49,847 bases of DNA. Source: DATKHF01 sp035510355 (GTDB lineage Bacteria; Patescibacteriota; Saccharimonadia; Saccharimonadales; UBA4665). Below are positions 24,845 to 34,438 of the stretch, piece by piece. Where the stretch lies: the NCBI GenBank assembly GCA_035510355.1, contig DATKHF010000010.1, positions 1 through 49,847 on the forward strand, in the 5' to 3' direction. Under the pieces are notes generated by a model that searched no databases, was not told the origin of the DNA, and saw only the letters and a program-made list of their open reading frames with translations. Position numbers and translations under genes: made by a program. Position 1 is the first letter of the stretch. The number at the start of each line of letters is the position of its first letter.

Positions 24845-24872
24845 AGCTATGACCTCGCTATATCCCACATTT

Positions 24873-26177
24873 TCAGTGTTTAATCATTTTATGATCCCAG
24901 AGAGGCGCAAGCTGATCTTCCCACTCGCGCACTAGATCTATTCCGCAGTTACCAAGTAGACCAAAGCCCCAAATATTTTCTGCAAACATAGCACGAGCTA
25001 TATCCACCATAGACTGTTTAGTCACTGCCTTGATACGTTTCGGAACCTGATCGTAATCCTCAATTATGTCATCGAAAAAGTAGCGACCACTGTAGCCCGC
25101 TGCTGCCCCACCAACTGTTTGAGCGCTTCGCTGAAAACGACCGATAGAATAAGCCTGAGCAGCAGCAATATCCTCTGGTTTAAGTTGTCCATTAAATACT
25201 TTGATAAGTTCTTTAATTATAATAGCAAAAAGTTTCGGTGCGTTGGCTGGCAGAACCTGCGTACCAAACCACCAATTACTGGCGAATTTTGTTTGCCCCC
25301 ATCCGGAATTCATATCATAAACTAAACCCTTTTCGCGAGCTTGTCCTAAAATTTTTGAGTAAAGAGTTTCCGTCAGCATAGTATTAATGAGAGCTAGCGC
25401 ATCTGTTTCGGGGTCGCTGAGTCGTCGCCCAATAAAGGTATCAACGTAAAAGTAGACATTATCGACAGTACGATTACGTATATATAACGGTTCAGCTAGA
25501 CGTACAGGTCGTTCATCAGGTAAAGGTAATCGTTTAGCGCTGTGTGGTAAGCTAATTTCCGCAAAGGCTTTTTCGATTGCTTCTCGGCGAGTCGGAGTAA
25601 TATTACCCGCGATTACAAAACGCATATTTCCAGTTGTATGGGTGCGCTTATAATGCTGACGTATATCATTAAGGTTAACGTTGCTCATAAGTCTCAATCG
25701 TTCTTTGTCGGTTTTGGCGAGTAATCCATATTGTTCGCGTAGGGCTAAACTAAGTTGCCTAAAATGATTATTAGAACGGTATGTCATTTCTTCACGCACA
25801 TTGCCAAACTCTGCTTTGAGATCTTCCTCGAGAAATAATGGCTCAGTAATGGATAGCGTAAGAAGCTCCAGGATACGATCCCACTCAAAATCAGCGCACT
25901 CGGCTTCATAGCTCACCTCATAAACATTCGTGGAAGCATTATTATATGCACCATTTTTTTCGAACTCAGCATGAAAATCGCGCGCTCGAGGAAATTGTTT
26001 ATTCGCCCCTAGTAACATGTGTTCCATGAGATGTGGGGTCTCCCATTTTTCTGGCTTCACCAGGTATTCGCCAGCTCGAAAATTAACTTCAAAAGTCATC
26101 ACGCTAGCCTCTGGAACGTGTACTAGTAACCCCCGAGCTTTATTCTTCAGGGTTATTTCGCTGACGGTGTGTTTCAT
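24873..26177 (-). CDS. M16-family zinc peptidase (insulinase-like)
   Basis: This 434-aa protein has the inverted zinc motif HLMEH (H49, E52, H53) and the third ligand E130 in NVREEM, at the exact spacing of 76 residues after H53. The N-terminal catalytic and C-terminal structural halves are both present. There is no signal peptide, so it is probably cytoplasmic. Members degrade small peptides or process precursors; the substrate is unknown. It lies between secA and prfB, probably in one unit. Confidence 0.9.
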   Translation of the reverse strand: MKHTVSEITLKNKARGLLVHVPEASVMTFEVNFRAGEYLVKPEKWETPHLMEHMLLGANKQFPRARDFHAEFEKNGAYNNASTNVYEVSYEAECADFEWDRILELLTLSITEPLFLEEDLKAEFGNVREEMTYRSNNHFRQLSLALREQYGLLAKTDKERLRLMSNVNLNDIRQHYKRTHTTGNMRFVIAGNITPTRREAIEKAFAEISLPHSAKRLPLPDERPVRLAEPLYIRNRTVDNVYFYVDTFIGRRLSDPETDALALINTMLTETLYSKILGQAREKGLVYDMNSGWGQTKFASNWWFGTQVLPANAPKLFAIIIKELIKVFNGQLKPEDIAAAQAYSIGRFQRSAQTVGGAAAGYSGRYFFDDIIEDYDQVPKRIKAVTKQSMVDIARAMFAENIWGFGLLGNCGIDLVREWEDQLAPLWDHKMIKH

Positions 26178-26201
26178 TTAAATTGTTACTTTCTCCACTC
26201 G

Positions 26202-28811
26202 TTATTTTCGTTTGCGGGCTTTAGCCTTGCGTTGACGTTCGGCTTTATGGGCTTTTTTACGTTTTTGATCAGTCTGCTTTTTAGCAGTAGCCTCTACAGC
26301 TGGAGCCGGCTTAAAATCCGTCTCTTCAAATTCCTCCTGATCTTCAATAATTTGCCCAGCGTTACTAACTGAACGATGAGCTGCTCGTGTAAGCTCCGTT
26401 TCTGTTGGCCGATTAAGATCTTCCTCAGGCACTGGCTGAGCATGGAACAATAGTCGCACTACATCATGCCTAAGAGTATTCTGCATTTCCTCAAAGAGCA
26501 ATTGCCCCTGACGTCTGTACTCTACTAGTGGATCCCGCTGACCAACACTCATCCAGTGGATACCATTGCGCAGGTGGTCCATATTTTCCAGATGTTGCAT
26601 CCAAAGATTATCTAAAATCTGCAGGTATATATCGCGTTCTATTTTGCGCATGACCTCCTGAGTAAAAGCTTCTTCGTGAGACTCGTAGAATTCTTTAGCA
26701 ATCGTGATCAAAAGATCTTTGAACTTATCAGCTTCCGTATCAAATAGACGATCTAGTGTGGTTTCGTCAAACGGGAAAACCTCACGAAGAATGTCTTCGA
26801 ATTGATCAGTTGTAAGTTGGGGTGAGACAGCCAATATAGCAGCCTCTTCTTCGATGAAGATATTGATACGCTTTTTGATGTCAATCGACTCCAGGATTTC
26901 ACGACGCATAGCATAAACCGCTTTACGATGACGATTCATGACATCGTCATACTGCACGACGTTCTTACGTTGATCAAAATGAAAACCTTCAACCTTCTTT
27001 TGGGCACCTTCCAGGCTGCGTGAAATTAAGCGATTTTCAATCGGCGTATCTTCATCAACTTTCAAACGATTCATCAGACCAGCAATCCGCTCGCCACCAA
27101 ATACGCGCATTAAATCATCCTCAGTACTTACAAAAAATTGGGTAATGCCCGGATCGCCCTGTCGACCAGATCGACCACGTAGCTGGTTATCAATTCGGCG
27201 TGATTCGTGTCGTTCACTACCGAGTACAAATAACCCACCCAGATCTTTTACTCCTTCTCCTAGTACTATGTCAGTCCCACGCCCCGCAATATTCGTAGCA
27301 AGCGTTACAGCTCCTTTTTCACCGGCATTTGTTATGATCATTGCCTCGCGTTCATTATTCTTAGCGTTTAAAACCTTGTGGGGGATTCCCGCCTTGTTTA
27401 GCGCGTTACTTAAAACTTCATTTTTCTCAATCGAGGCAGTACCAAGTAGTACGGGTTGGCCCTTAGTATTAAGCATTTTAACTTCCTGGGCTATGGCTCG
27501 AAACTTGCCAGCTTCAGTCTTATAAATACGATCTGGTCGGTCAACCCTAATTAACGAACGATTCGATGGTACTTGAATAACATTAAGTTTATAAATCTGA
27601 TGGAACTCTTCAGCTTCAGTCTCTGCCGTACCCGTCATGCCTGAGAGTTTTTCGTATAATCTGAAATAATTCTGAAATGAGATAGTAGCCAGCGTCATAG
27701 ACTCTTGCTGGACTTCGACGCCTTCTTTCGCCTCAATAGCTTGGTGTAAACCTTCATTATAGCGGCGACCAGGTAGTAAACGCCCTGTAAACTCATCAAC
27801 AATTACAATTTCACCTTCCTTCGTCACAACGTAATCTTTGTCGCGCTTAAACAGTGTCTGGGCACGTAGAGCTTGCTCTAGGTGATAGATAGTCCGAATA
27901 TTTTCCGTACCGTATAGGCTGGTAATACCAAGAATTTTCTCAATTGTTTCTACGCCTGAATCCGTTAAGATAACGGTTTTACGCTTTTCATCAGTCTCAT
28001 AGTGATCAGGTTTAAGCTGACGTACAACTTTAGAGAACTGGTCATAAGCATTGCCTGTTGTTACGGAAGGAGCAGAAATAATCAGAGGAGTTCGAGCCTC
28101 ATCGATTAAAATTGAGTCGACTTCATCAACGATTGCGTAATGAAGCGGCCGCTGACGCAGTTGATCAACTTCACGCACCATATTGTCGCGCAAATAGTCG
28201 AAACCAAACTCATTGTTAGTGCCATATGTAATGTCAGCGGCATAAGCGTCTTGGCGAGAGCAAGCCTTCAAATGATGAAATCGTTCATCTTCGTGATCTT
28301 TATTAGAGTAGTCACGATCATATATAAAAGATTTTTCAGCAATGATAACGGCAACACTCAGACCTAAAAAATCATAAATCTGCCCCATCCATCCAGCGTC
28401 TCGTTGTGATAGATACTCATTAACCGTTACTACGTGCACACCTTTACCGGTCAAAGCATTTAAAAACACGGGCAGCGTTGCGACAAGCGTCTTGCCCTCA
28501 CCAGTTTTCATTTCAGCTACACTACCCTCGTGCAGTACCATGCCTCCAATCAATTGAGTGTCAAAATGTCGTTGGTTAAGAGTTCTTGTTGATGTTTCAC
28601 GCACAACTGCAAAAGCATCTGGTAAAATTTTGTCGAGCGACTCTTTTTCTAAGCGGTTTTTCAATACTGTAGTTTGCTCGCGCAATTTTTCGTCCGACAT
28701 TTTTTTATACTTATTGGCCAAGTCATTAACGTCTTTAGTTCGCTTGCGTAGACGCCTGAGCGTTTTGGCTTGAGGGTCGCCGAGGGCTTTTTTAAAATTA
28801 ATCGTAACCAC
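26202..28811 (-). CDS. secA: SecA, preprotein translocase ATPase
   Basis: This 869-aa motor protein drives export through SecYEG. Walker A (MKTGEGKTLVATLP), the DEVD box (AIVDEVDSILIDEARTPLII), helicase motif VI-like QLRGRSGRQGDPG and the wing/scaffold helices are all present. The C-terminal zinc-binding SecB-docking tail is absent; instead the protein ends in a Lys/Arg-rich stretch (KRKKAHKAERQRKAKARKRK). The start is GTG at 28811 with AGGAG upstream. Confidence 0.97.
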   Translation of the reverse strand: MVTINFKKALGDPQAKTLRRLRKRTKDVNDLANKYKKMSDEKLREQTTVLKNRLEKESLDKILPDAFAVVRETSTRTLNQRHFDTQLIGGMVLHEGSVAEMKTGEGKTLVATLPVFLNALTGKGVHVVTVNEYLSQRDAGWMGQIYDFLGLSVAVIIAEKSFIYDRDYSNKDHEDERFHHLKACSRQDAYAADITYGTNNEFGFDYLRDNMVREVDQLRQRPLHYAIVDEVDSILIDEARTPLIISAPSVTTGNAYDQFSKVVRQLKPDHYETDEKRKTVILTDSGVETIEKILGITSLYGTENIRTIYHLEQALRAQTLFKRDKDYVVTKEGEIVIVDEFTGRLLPGRRYNEGLHQAIEAKEGVEVQQESMTLATISFQNYFRLYEKLSGMTGTAETEAEEFHQIYKLNVIQVPSNRSLIRVDRPDRIYKTEAGKFRAIAQEVKMLNTKGQPVLLGTASIEKNEVLSNALNKAGIPHKVLNAKNNEREAMIITNAGEKGAVTLATNIAGRGTDIVLGEGVKDLGGLFVLGSERHESRRIDNQLRGRSGRQGDPGITQFFVSTEDDLMRVFGGERIAGLMNRLKVDEDTPIENRLISRSLEGAQKKVEGFHFDQRKNVVQYDDVMNRHRKAVYAMRREILESIDIKKRINIFIEEEAAILAVSPQLTTDQFEDILREVFPFDETTLDRLFDTEADKFKDLLITIAKEFYESHEEAFTQEVMRKIERDIYLQILDNLWMQHLENMDHLRNGIHWMSVGQRDPLVEYRRQGQLLFEEMQNTLRHDVVRLLFHAQPVPEEDLNRPTETELTRAAHRSVSNAGQIIEDQEEFEETDFKPAPAVEATAKKQTDQKRKKAHKAERQRKAKARKRK

Positions 28812-28902
28812 TGGTATTACAATCTCCTAAACTTTGCTAATTTACTTGCCTTTATTGTACTAGACTTTTCTCTAAAAATGAATCGTGATAGGCTGCAGTT
28901 CT

Positions 28903-29259
28903 TCAGCTTTTATTCAAGCGATGAATAACTCTGCGGTATAGTTTGGGATTACCGTGCAAATCCTTGTACTTTGCGAGTTGGTAGCGCAGCTTTGTTTCAA
29001 CAATATCAATCGCCGCATACATATTTATGGCTGTTTCACTGATTGCTATTGTTTTATGAGGAAGATGTAGTATAACTTCGCAGTTGAAGCGATCCTTATG
29101 GTTGGCTTTGGCTTCTTTAAGCTTAACTTCAGCGTGCACGCTCGCTCGAGCGTTACGGGGAACATAACGGTCGAGTTGTCCAATTTTTTTATTGCCATAT
29201 TTTTTTAGATCTTCATCAAGCTTAAAATGAACCGCTGAAATTTCTAATTGCTGTATCAC
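28903..29259 (-). CDS. hpf: Short ribosome hibernation promoting factor (HPF/RaiA family)
   Basis: This 118-aa protein has the beta-alpha-beta-beta-beta-alpha HPF fold: QLEISAVHFKLDEDLKKYG, an Asn/Arg middle, the basic FNCEVILHLPHKTI and the helix MYAAIDIVETKLRYQLAKYK. It binds the 30S decoding region to silence ribosomes. The C-terminal dimerising domain of long HPF is lacking, so it is the short form. It follows serS by 12 bases. Confidence 0.9.
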   Translation of the reverse strand: MIQQLEISAVHFKLDEDLKKYGNKKIGQLDRYVPRNARASVHAEVKLKEAKANHKDRFNCEVILHLPHKTIAISETAINMYAAIDIVETKLRYQLAKYKDLHGNPKLYRRVIHRLNKS

Positions 29260-29271
29260 TTTTTTTCCATA

Positions 29272-30570
29272 CTATATTTCAGTTTTACCACTCATGAATG
29301 GTCGTAAAACATCCGGGATAATAATATGACCATCGTGGGTCTGATAGTTTTCCATGATTGCCTTAATAATGCGCCCCATTGCAAAGGCAGTGGCATCATT
29401 AGTATGCACTAACTCTATGCCGCCATCCTGGCGACGCAGTCGTGTTTTCATCCGGCGCGCCTGATAATCAGCGATGAAATCAGCAGTATGCGTTTCTCGG
29501 TACTGTTTTTGAGCCGGCATCCAGGTATTTATATCTATACCCCGAGCATTTGGTTTACCAATATCAGCGGTACATTTCAACAATAACTGATATGGCAGTC
29601 CGAGCTGTTGCACGAGGTGTTCTTGGATTGCCACCAACAGCCTGTGCTCATCTAGACCTGTCTCTGGTGCACTAAATACTTCCATCTCCAGCTTATCAAA
29701 TTGATGCATTCGAAAAATACCTTCAGTATCCTTGCCATAACTGCCAGCTTCTCGTCGAAAAGCAGTCGTAAAGCCAACGTAACGAATAGGCAGTTGGTCT
29801 TCGGGTAGTATTTCCTCTAGGTACATAGGGGCTAGAATATGTTCTGCGCTCGCATTCAACCATAAATCATCGTCAGCTAATTTGTACGTTTCATCTTCAC
29901 CGTTTAAACGACCGGTCGCCATGTAGGTCGCCGTATTAGCAACTGCAGGTGGTAACACTGGCACAAAAGCTTTGGCAACCAACGATAAATTATTTTGGGT
30001 TATTAGACGCTCAATCAGTCGCTCATCGCCTAGTGTTTTGAGAACCCACTGAGTGATTGCAAACTCCAGCTCCACCAAGCCACCTTTCAAATATGTAAAA
30101 CGTGCTGCAGAAACTTTAGCGGCTCGAGTCTTATCAATCATATCTCGCGCTTCGCCAAGCTCTGCGTCACTTTTAACAGCAAAATCAAACTCACGCGGCT
30201 CACCCCATGTCTTAATAACTTTATTTTCCGCTTCACTGGCTCCTACCGGGACATCATCTAGTGGCATATTTGGTACAGAAGCGAGTTGGGTAGTAAATTC
30301 TTGATCGATTTTTCGTAGCTTTTCTTCTTCTTTTGTTATAGTCTCTCGTAAAACCTGTCCTTTTTTGATCTGATCATCACTCGGTCGTTGACCTTTTGAG
30401 CTTTTCGTTAAGTCGTTCCGGGCCCGTTGATGATCCATCAAATTCGACAGAAGTTCCTGCCGTTGCTTATCAGAATCCAGAAGCTTTTCAATATCCACTT
30501 TGTACCCTTTTTGTTTTGACTTCTCAGCCACCAGTTTTGGGTTGTCTCGAATAAATTGAATATCTAGCAT
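29272..30570 (-). CDS. serS: Seryl-tRNA synthetase
   Basis: This 432-aa class II synthetase has the N-terminal tRNA-binding coiled coil (about 1-110: LDIQFIRDNPKLVAEKSKQKG) and the catalytic core with TAFRREAGSYGKDTEGIFRMHQF (motif 2 region) and a motif 3 region, NDATAFAMGRIIKAIMENYQ. The -10 TATAAT (30577-30582, minus) ends six bases before the ATG. An AGGAG sits between them but is only one base from the ATG, so a leaderless start is more likely than a Shine-Dalgarno one. Confidence 0.96.
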   Translation of the reverse strand: MLDIQFIRDNPKLVAEKSKQKGYKVDIEKLLDSDKQRQELLSNLMDHQRARNDLTKSSKGQRPSDDQIKKGQVLRETITKEEEKLRKIDQEFTTQLASVPNMPLDDVPVGASEAENKVIKTWGEPREFDFAVKSDAELGEARDMIDKTRAAKVSAARFTYLKGGLVELEFAITQWVLKTLGDERLIERLITQNNLSLVAKAFVPVLPPAVANTATYMATGRLNGEDETYKLADDDLWLNASAEHILAPMYLEEILPEDQLPIRYVGFTTAFRREAGSYGKDTEGIFRMHQFDKLEMEVFSAPETGLDEHRLLVAIQEHLVQQLGLPYQLLLKCTADIGKPNARGIDINTWMPAQKQYRETHTADFIADYQARRMKTRLRRQDGGIELVHTNDATAFAMGRIIKAIMENYQTHDGHIIIPDVLRPFMSGKTEI

Positions 30571-30652
30571 GCTCCTATTATACGTATTTTTTAAATCTTT
30601 ATAACAGAACTCATAAAATAAACTTCATACCGCTTTCGCTTCTAAGGTACTC

Positions 30653-31423
30653 TTACTTTCTAAGAGCGCGTAGTGTTAGTTCGGTACGGGATTTGGCGTA
30701 GCTACAGAATTCACAAGCACCACCCATTGCAGCCGTGCCTACAGGTGGCATAGATTCACTATCTATACACTTCTTCATTTTTTCGAGCGTTGGCTCAACC
30801 CAACCATCATTACCGACATACGGTATAAGCTTAGTCTTAAAATCTAGCTTATCCCCAAACCCATCTACATCTATGCGCGCATTAGTGTATACAAAATAGC
30901 CCGTGTCACTAACCTTGAAGCCGTTTTGACGTAACAGCCACTGATAAACTTCGAGCTGACGCTTATAACTAATCTGCCAATCACTATTGATATCGACTTC
31001 TTTGTTTTTACTTGTCGCCTTGTAATCAACCACTATCAATTCGCCAGCATCATTCACCCAAACGTCGTCAATAGCACCAAATACGTGGAGATTTGTTGAT
31101 TGGTGGAGCGCTGTTACGCCTGTAAAATTGTAGCGCCAAGTATTAAGGTCTTTGTGTTGATATGGCACTGCTTTTATCTGATTGTCCCGCATTATTGGAT
31201 GCGGCGTACCGGCCGCTCGATGTTCATCAAATTCTTTTTTAAAGAGTTCGTCTATCGTCTTATTAATATTAAATGGTGGACTACTTGGCCGTTTAATTTT
31301 GAGTCGAGCGTCCAACCAGAAACAGCGCGGACATTGCACGAACAGCTCAATTTTACTGCGTGAAACTTTAAAAGCAGTTGTTTGACCCGGTTTATAGGGC
31401 TGACTCCCTCGATAATTTGCCAT
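30653..31423 (-). CDS. PD-(D/E)XK nuclease superfamily protein with four cysteines
   Basis: This 256-aa protein resembles the nuclease domain of AddB/Cas4/RecB-type exonucleases (PF12705-like). FGAIDDVWVNDAGELIVVDYK supplies D119/D120 and D133-x-K135. Cys pairs lie near both ends: C31-PR-C34 and C237-EF-C240, a spacing that could hold an iron-sulphur cluster as in Cas4 and AddB. No cas genes are nearby. The -10 TATACT with an extended TG (31430-31435, minus) ends six bases before the ATG. It may process DNA ends; the specific role is unknown. Confidence 0.8.
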   Translation of the reverse strand: MANYRGSQPYKPGQTTAFKVSRSKIELFVQCPRCFWLDARLKIKRPSSPPFNINKTIDELFKKEFDEHRAAGTPHPIMRDNQIKAVPYQHKDLNTWRYNFTGVTALHQSTNLHVFGAIDDVWVNDAGELIVVDYKATSKNKEVDINSDWQISYKRQLEVYQWLLRQNGFKVSDTGYFVYTNARIDVDGFGDKLDFKTKLIPYVGNDGWVEPTLEKMKKCIDSESMPPVGTAAMGGACEFCSYAKSRTELTLRALRK

Positions 31424-31440
31424 CTTTTTAGTATAACAAT

Positions 31441-32058
31441 TTACTGGTTTATAATTTGTACAATATACTCTGGCTGTTCAGCAATTGCAGTTGGTTGGCT
31501 AGCCTTAAGAGTTGTCGGGCTAGTAAAGCCCCAAGCCACAGCTATACAGCGAACGATTGCCGCCTTAGCAGCATCGATATCACGAGTTTCGTCGCCAACA
31601 TACCATGTTTTATCATTTGATAAGTTATTCCGTCGTAGCATTCTCTTAAGCTCCCTGGCCTTACCAAATAAACTAACACTCCCCCGCACGTCGACAAAAT
31701 GTGACTCCAAATGATGTGTGTGTAGAAAGGTCCGAACATTCCGTGAGCTATTTGAGCTAAGTATAAATAGCTCATGCCCTTCACCATGGAGTTGTTCGAT
31801 TACCTTACCCATACCAACATATAACTTGACTTCATGCATACGGCGGCTCATAAGCATACGACCACGAACTAATAAAAATGGTACCTTCCATGGATGTACG
31901 CCTAATTGCCGCGCTACCACCAAAAGTGGTTGTTGACGTAATTCCTGGACGGACATTTGATCTACCGTCTCGCTATGACCAGTTAAATCTCCTACAATGG
32001 CAACGATTACATCGAAGCTATCTGCAATCGTACCATCAAAGTCAAAGATTATTGTCAC
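31441..32058 (-). CDS. HAD-superfamily hydrolase (phosphoglycolate-phosphatase-like)
   Basis: This 205-aa protein has HAD motif I FDFDGTIADS (D6, D8), motif II LFILSSNSS, a Lys before motif III, and WYVGDETRDIDAAKAA (motif IV). A helical cap lies between motifs I and II. The substrate is not predictable; phosphoglycolate or nucleotide phosphatases are nearest in pattern. It starts with GTG at 32058. Confidence 0.85.
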   Translation of the reverse strand: MTIIFDFDGTIADSFDVIVAIVGDLTGHSETVDQMSVQELRQQPLLVVARQLGVHPWKVPFLLVRGRMLMSRRMHEVKLYVGMGKVIEQLHGEGHELFILSSNSSRNVRTFLHTHHLESHFVDVRGSVSLFGKARELKRMLRRNNLSNDKTWYVGDETRDIDAAKAAIVRCIAVAWGFTSPTTLKASQPTAIAEQPEYIVQIINQ

Positions 32059-32083
32059 GACCTTATTCTCTCACATGATTAGC

Positions 32084-32533
32084 TTATGCGTTTGATTTTT
32101 TGATTATTTTACTAATGGTACCATCGAGGATTATGGAATTCATGCCCAGCACCTCTTCATATACAGGCATTTCCCTATCTACATTATTGAGAACGTAAAT
32201 AGGCTTATGTAAGTAAAATGCTAAACCCATCTCCATAAGTACATTAGACCCTATATAACCTTTAATTCCGTGTTTTTCATCATTGACAACCAAGACCGCA
32301 TCACCCTTGGCAACTTCCTCAAAATGTCCTCGCATCAGTTCAGCTTTTTTATTAAAATCCGCTGAATTTTTATACCATGTTTTGACTGCTGTAACATCAT
32401 AATTTCCAGTTGTTTGCATACTACGAGCAGTTTTAGGAACAACTGTCTTAAACCCATTCGCCGTCAGCTCAGTAGCTATGCTATTTACATGCTCATAAAA
32501 GGCCGCACTAGAGCATAGTGTGATTGTTTTCAT
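32084..32533 (-). CDS. Nucleoside 2-deoxyribosyltransferase-like fold protein
   Basis: This 149-aa protein has a Rossmann-like start (KTITLCSSAAFYEHVNSIATELTANGF), then GDAVLVVNDEKHGIKGYIGS and NVLMEMGLAFYLHKPIYVLN. These resemble the nucleoside deoxyribosyltransferase and related TIR-like or DUF4406 proteins, where Glu of the M-E-x-G motif is catalytic. Whether it is an enzyme is uncertain. It overlaps the DUF427 gene by four bases (ATGA). Confidence 0.6.
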   Translation of the reverse strand: MKTITLCSSAAFYEHVNSIATELTANGFKTVVPKTARSMQTTGNYDVTAVKTWYKNSADFNKKAELMRGHFEEVAKGDAVLVVNDEKHGIKGYIGSNVLMEMGLAFYLHKPIYVLNNVDREMPVYEEVLGMNSIILDGTISKIIKKSNA

Positions 32534-32832
32534 TCACTAACTTTGACATCGCGCCAAAAGGCCACATAATCTTTGAAGTTTTTCTTCACAGTATCAATTG
32601 CTGAAGACTTCGGCTCTGGATAGCTCCAGGCATTATCCTTGCTCCAACCACCTTCTTTCCCTACATCAAAATACTGGCACACACCCTTCCATGGGCATGT
32701 ATATGGGGTATCGGATTTGCGTAAAAATTCTTTTTTAACTGAGCTCGGTGGAAAATACCAATTCTGCTCAATATAAATTAAGTCGTCTTTGTCTGCCTCA
32801 GCAATTACCTTGTCTTTCCAGATCGCTTTCAT
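32530..32832 (-). CDS. DUF427 family protein
   Basis: This 100-aa protein matches the DUF427 pattern: KVIAEADKDDLIYIEQNWYFPPSSV, YTCPWKGVCQYFDV and a final WSYPEP...YVAFWRDV. Function of the family is not known. A strong Shine-Dalgarno AAGGAGGGG precedes the ATG. It is coupled to the deoxyribosyltransferase-like gene, which may hint at a shared small-molecule role. Confidence 0.85.
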   Translation of the reverse strand: MKAIWKDKVIAEADKDDLIYIEQNWYFPPSSVKKEFLRKSDTPYTCPWKGVCQYFDVGKEGGWSKDNAWSYPEPKSSAIDTVKKNFKDYVAFWRDVKVSE

Positions 32833-32853
32833 AACCCCTCCTTAATTTAAAAC

Positions 32854-34386
32854 TTACGCTTCTAGTCTTAAACGCTTCATAAGCCAATCACGCGGTAATA
32901 TGCTCAAGAAATAACCCGCACGCGGACCACTAGTTTTACCGATCACCGCTTTATAAAGTATACCGAACAGTTCTTTTGGATCTAGCTTAAGTTCATCCTT
33001 TAGGCTGTAAATTGCATTATGAAACCAACTACCATCGGCATCGGCTGGCGACTCAGCCACTTTATCTCCAAGCTTCTGCAAAAATACTTTTTCTGGCTCT
33101 GTAAAATCATTAGGATCAACACTTTCCAGTAAACTGAACTTAACTTCTTCAGGTGCCCAGTTTTTTAACCACTCATCGATATATTTTAGCTCAGACTTAA
33201 TAATTTCGGCATCTTCTGTGACAACTTTTGCATACTCAGTACGCTGAATGACTTCAAGTGTACGATTGATATCTTTGAGAGATGCTTGATAACTTGCTAC
33301 TAAATGCGAAAACGGTATACGACTAACTGTAGGTTGCGTGATACCGTGTAAACAAATGTCTATAAGCTGCCGGTCGTCTTTTGTCTTATTGGGCTTAGCG
33401 AGTAACTCTCCGAACTCGTCCATAAGTCGAATAAGTGTGCTGTCTTCGTCAAAAAATAGTTGTTTGTCAGGAGCATGCCTGACCACAAAAAACCAGACAA
33501 CTTCCGGCGGGAGAACTCGGAGCAAATCAGTTGCCGTAACTACATCACCTGCACTTTTGCTCATTTTCTTAGTTTGGCCTGTTCGATTTATGAAGTTATA
33601 CGGGAGAGGTACCGGTGGTTCGCTCGCAAAGACTTTTTGGACAATTTCTGAGCCAGTGTCATACGAGCCACCCTTTGTGGCATGATCTCGCCCGAATGGT
33701 TCAACCTTAACTTTCAGTAGCCACCACCGAGCTGGCCAATCTATTCGCCAATTCAATTTAACTTCACCCTTGTCGTAATGTATGGTCTTTTCTACACCGT
33801 CTTTACCCTTGTACACCAATGTCTTGTCAACTTTATTGATACTAAGAAATTCCCGATTTTTAAGATAGCCGTCTTCAATGACCTGAATTGGCGACCATTC
33901 CTTGTCAACTTTGTGGCCCGAAATAGCTTCGAATATTTGTTTTATAGCTACAATACCCTCAAGAGCCTTCTCTATAGCCTCAGTAAAAAAACCAGCCCTA
34001 TACTTTTCGTGAGCCCGTATAATATCCATTTCCAGGTGCAGTTCATCAGAGGCACGCAGTAGGTCTTGTAGGTAAAAATCAGCGTACGATTGAGATGAGC
34101 CATCAGGTGCCGGTATATCACAAAGCGGTTTACCTAAATATTGTTCAAATTCAGAAGATACATTTATGGGTACTTTACGAAATATATCCAGGTCGTCGAC
34201 AACGTGAATGTGACGAGCTTTCCGTAATCTTTTCTTTAATTCATATGTAATGGCTTCTGCTGTTAAAACTTCACGTAATGTGCCGAGATGATATGTGCCA
34301 GATGGCGAGACGCCCGAGGAAACAATAATTTCATCTTCAGGAAAACGATTCAAAATTTCATTAACAACAGAATTCAACCACTGCAT
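32854..34386 (-). CDS. lysK: Class I lysyl-tRNA synthetase
   Basis: This 510-aa class I enzyme is the archaeal-type LysRS, unrelated to bacterial class II LysS. HLGT (33-36) is the HIGH motif and KMSKS (274-278) is complete. SSGVSPSGTYHLGTLREVL and AHEKYRAGFF are typical. Class I LysRS occurs in archaea, spirochaetes, alphaproteobacteria and many CPR bacteria. The ATG at 34386 follows GAGG at seven bases. Confidence 0.94.
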   Translation of the reverse strand: MQWLNSVVNEILNRFPEDEIIVSSGVSPSGTYHLGTLREVLTAEAITYELKKRLRKARHIHVVDDLDIFRKVPINVSSEFEQYLGKPLCDIPAPDGSSQSYADFYLQDLLRASDELHLEMDIIRAHEKYRAGFFTEAIEKALEGIVAIKQIFEAISGHKVDKEWSPIQVIEDGYLKNREFLSINKVDKTLVYKGKDGVEKTIHYDKGEVKLNWRIDWPARWWLLKVKVEPFGRDHATKGGSYDTGSEIVQKVFASEPPVPLPYNFINRTGQTKKMSKSAGDVVTATDLLRVLPPEVVWFFVVRHAPDKQLFFDEDSTLIRLMDEFGELLAKPNKTKDDRQLIDICLHGITQPTVSRIPFSHLVASYQASLKDINRTLEVIQRTEYAKVVTEDAEIIKSELKYIDEWLKNWAPEEVKFSLLESVDPNDFTEPEKVFLQKLGDKVAESPADADGSWFHNAIYSLKDELKLDPKELFGILYKAVIGKTSGPRAGYFLSILPRDWLMKRLRLEA

Positions 34387-34438
34387 AATTAAGCCTCACT
34401 CATCTACCTATTAGCTTAAATGATTTTTAATAACTAGA

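Noticed and set aside
23759..24868. Programmed frameshift in prfB
   Set aside because: The RF2 frame is continuous from the start codon with no in-frame UGA near codon 25.
28590..28605. TGTTTCACG, similar to the first half of parS
   Set aside because: Only nine bases match and the second half does not; it is within secA coding sequence.
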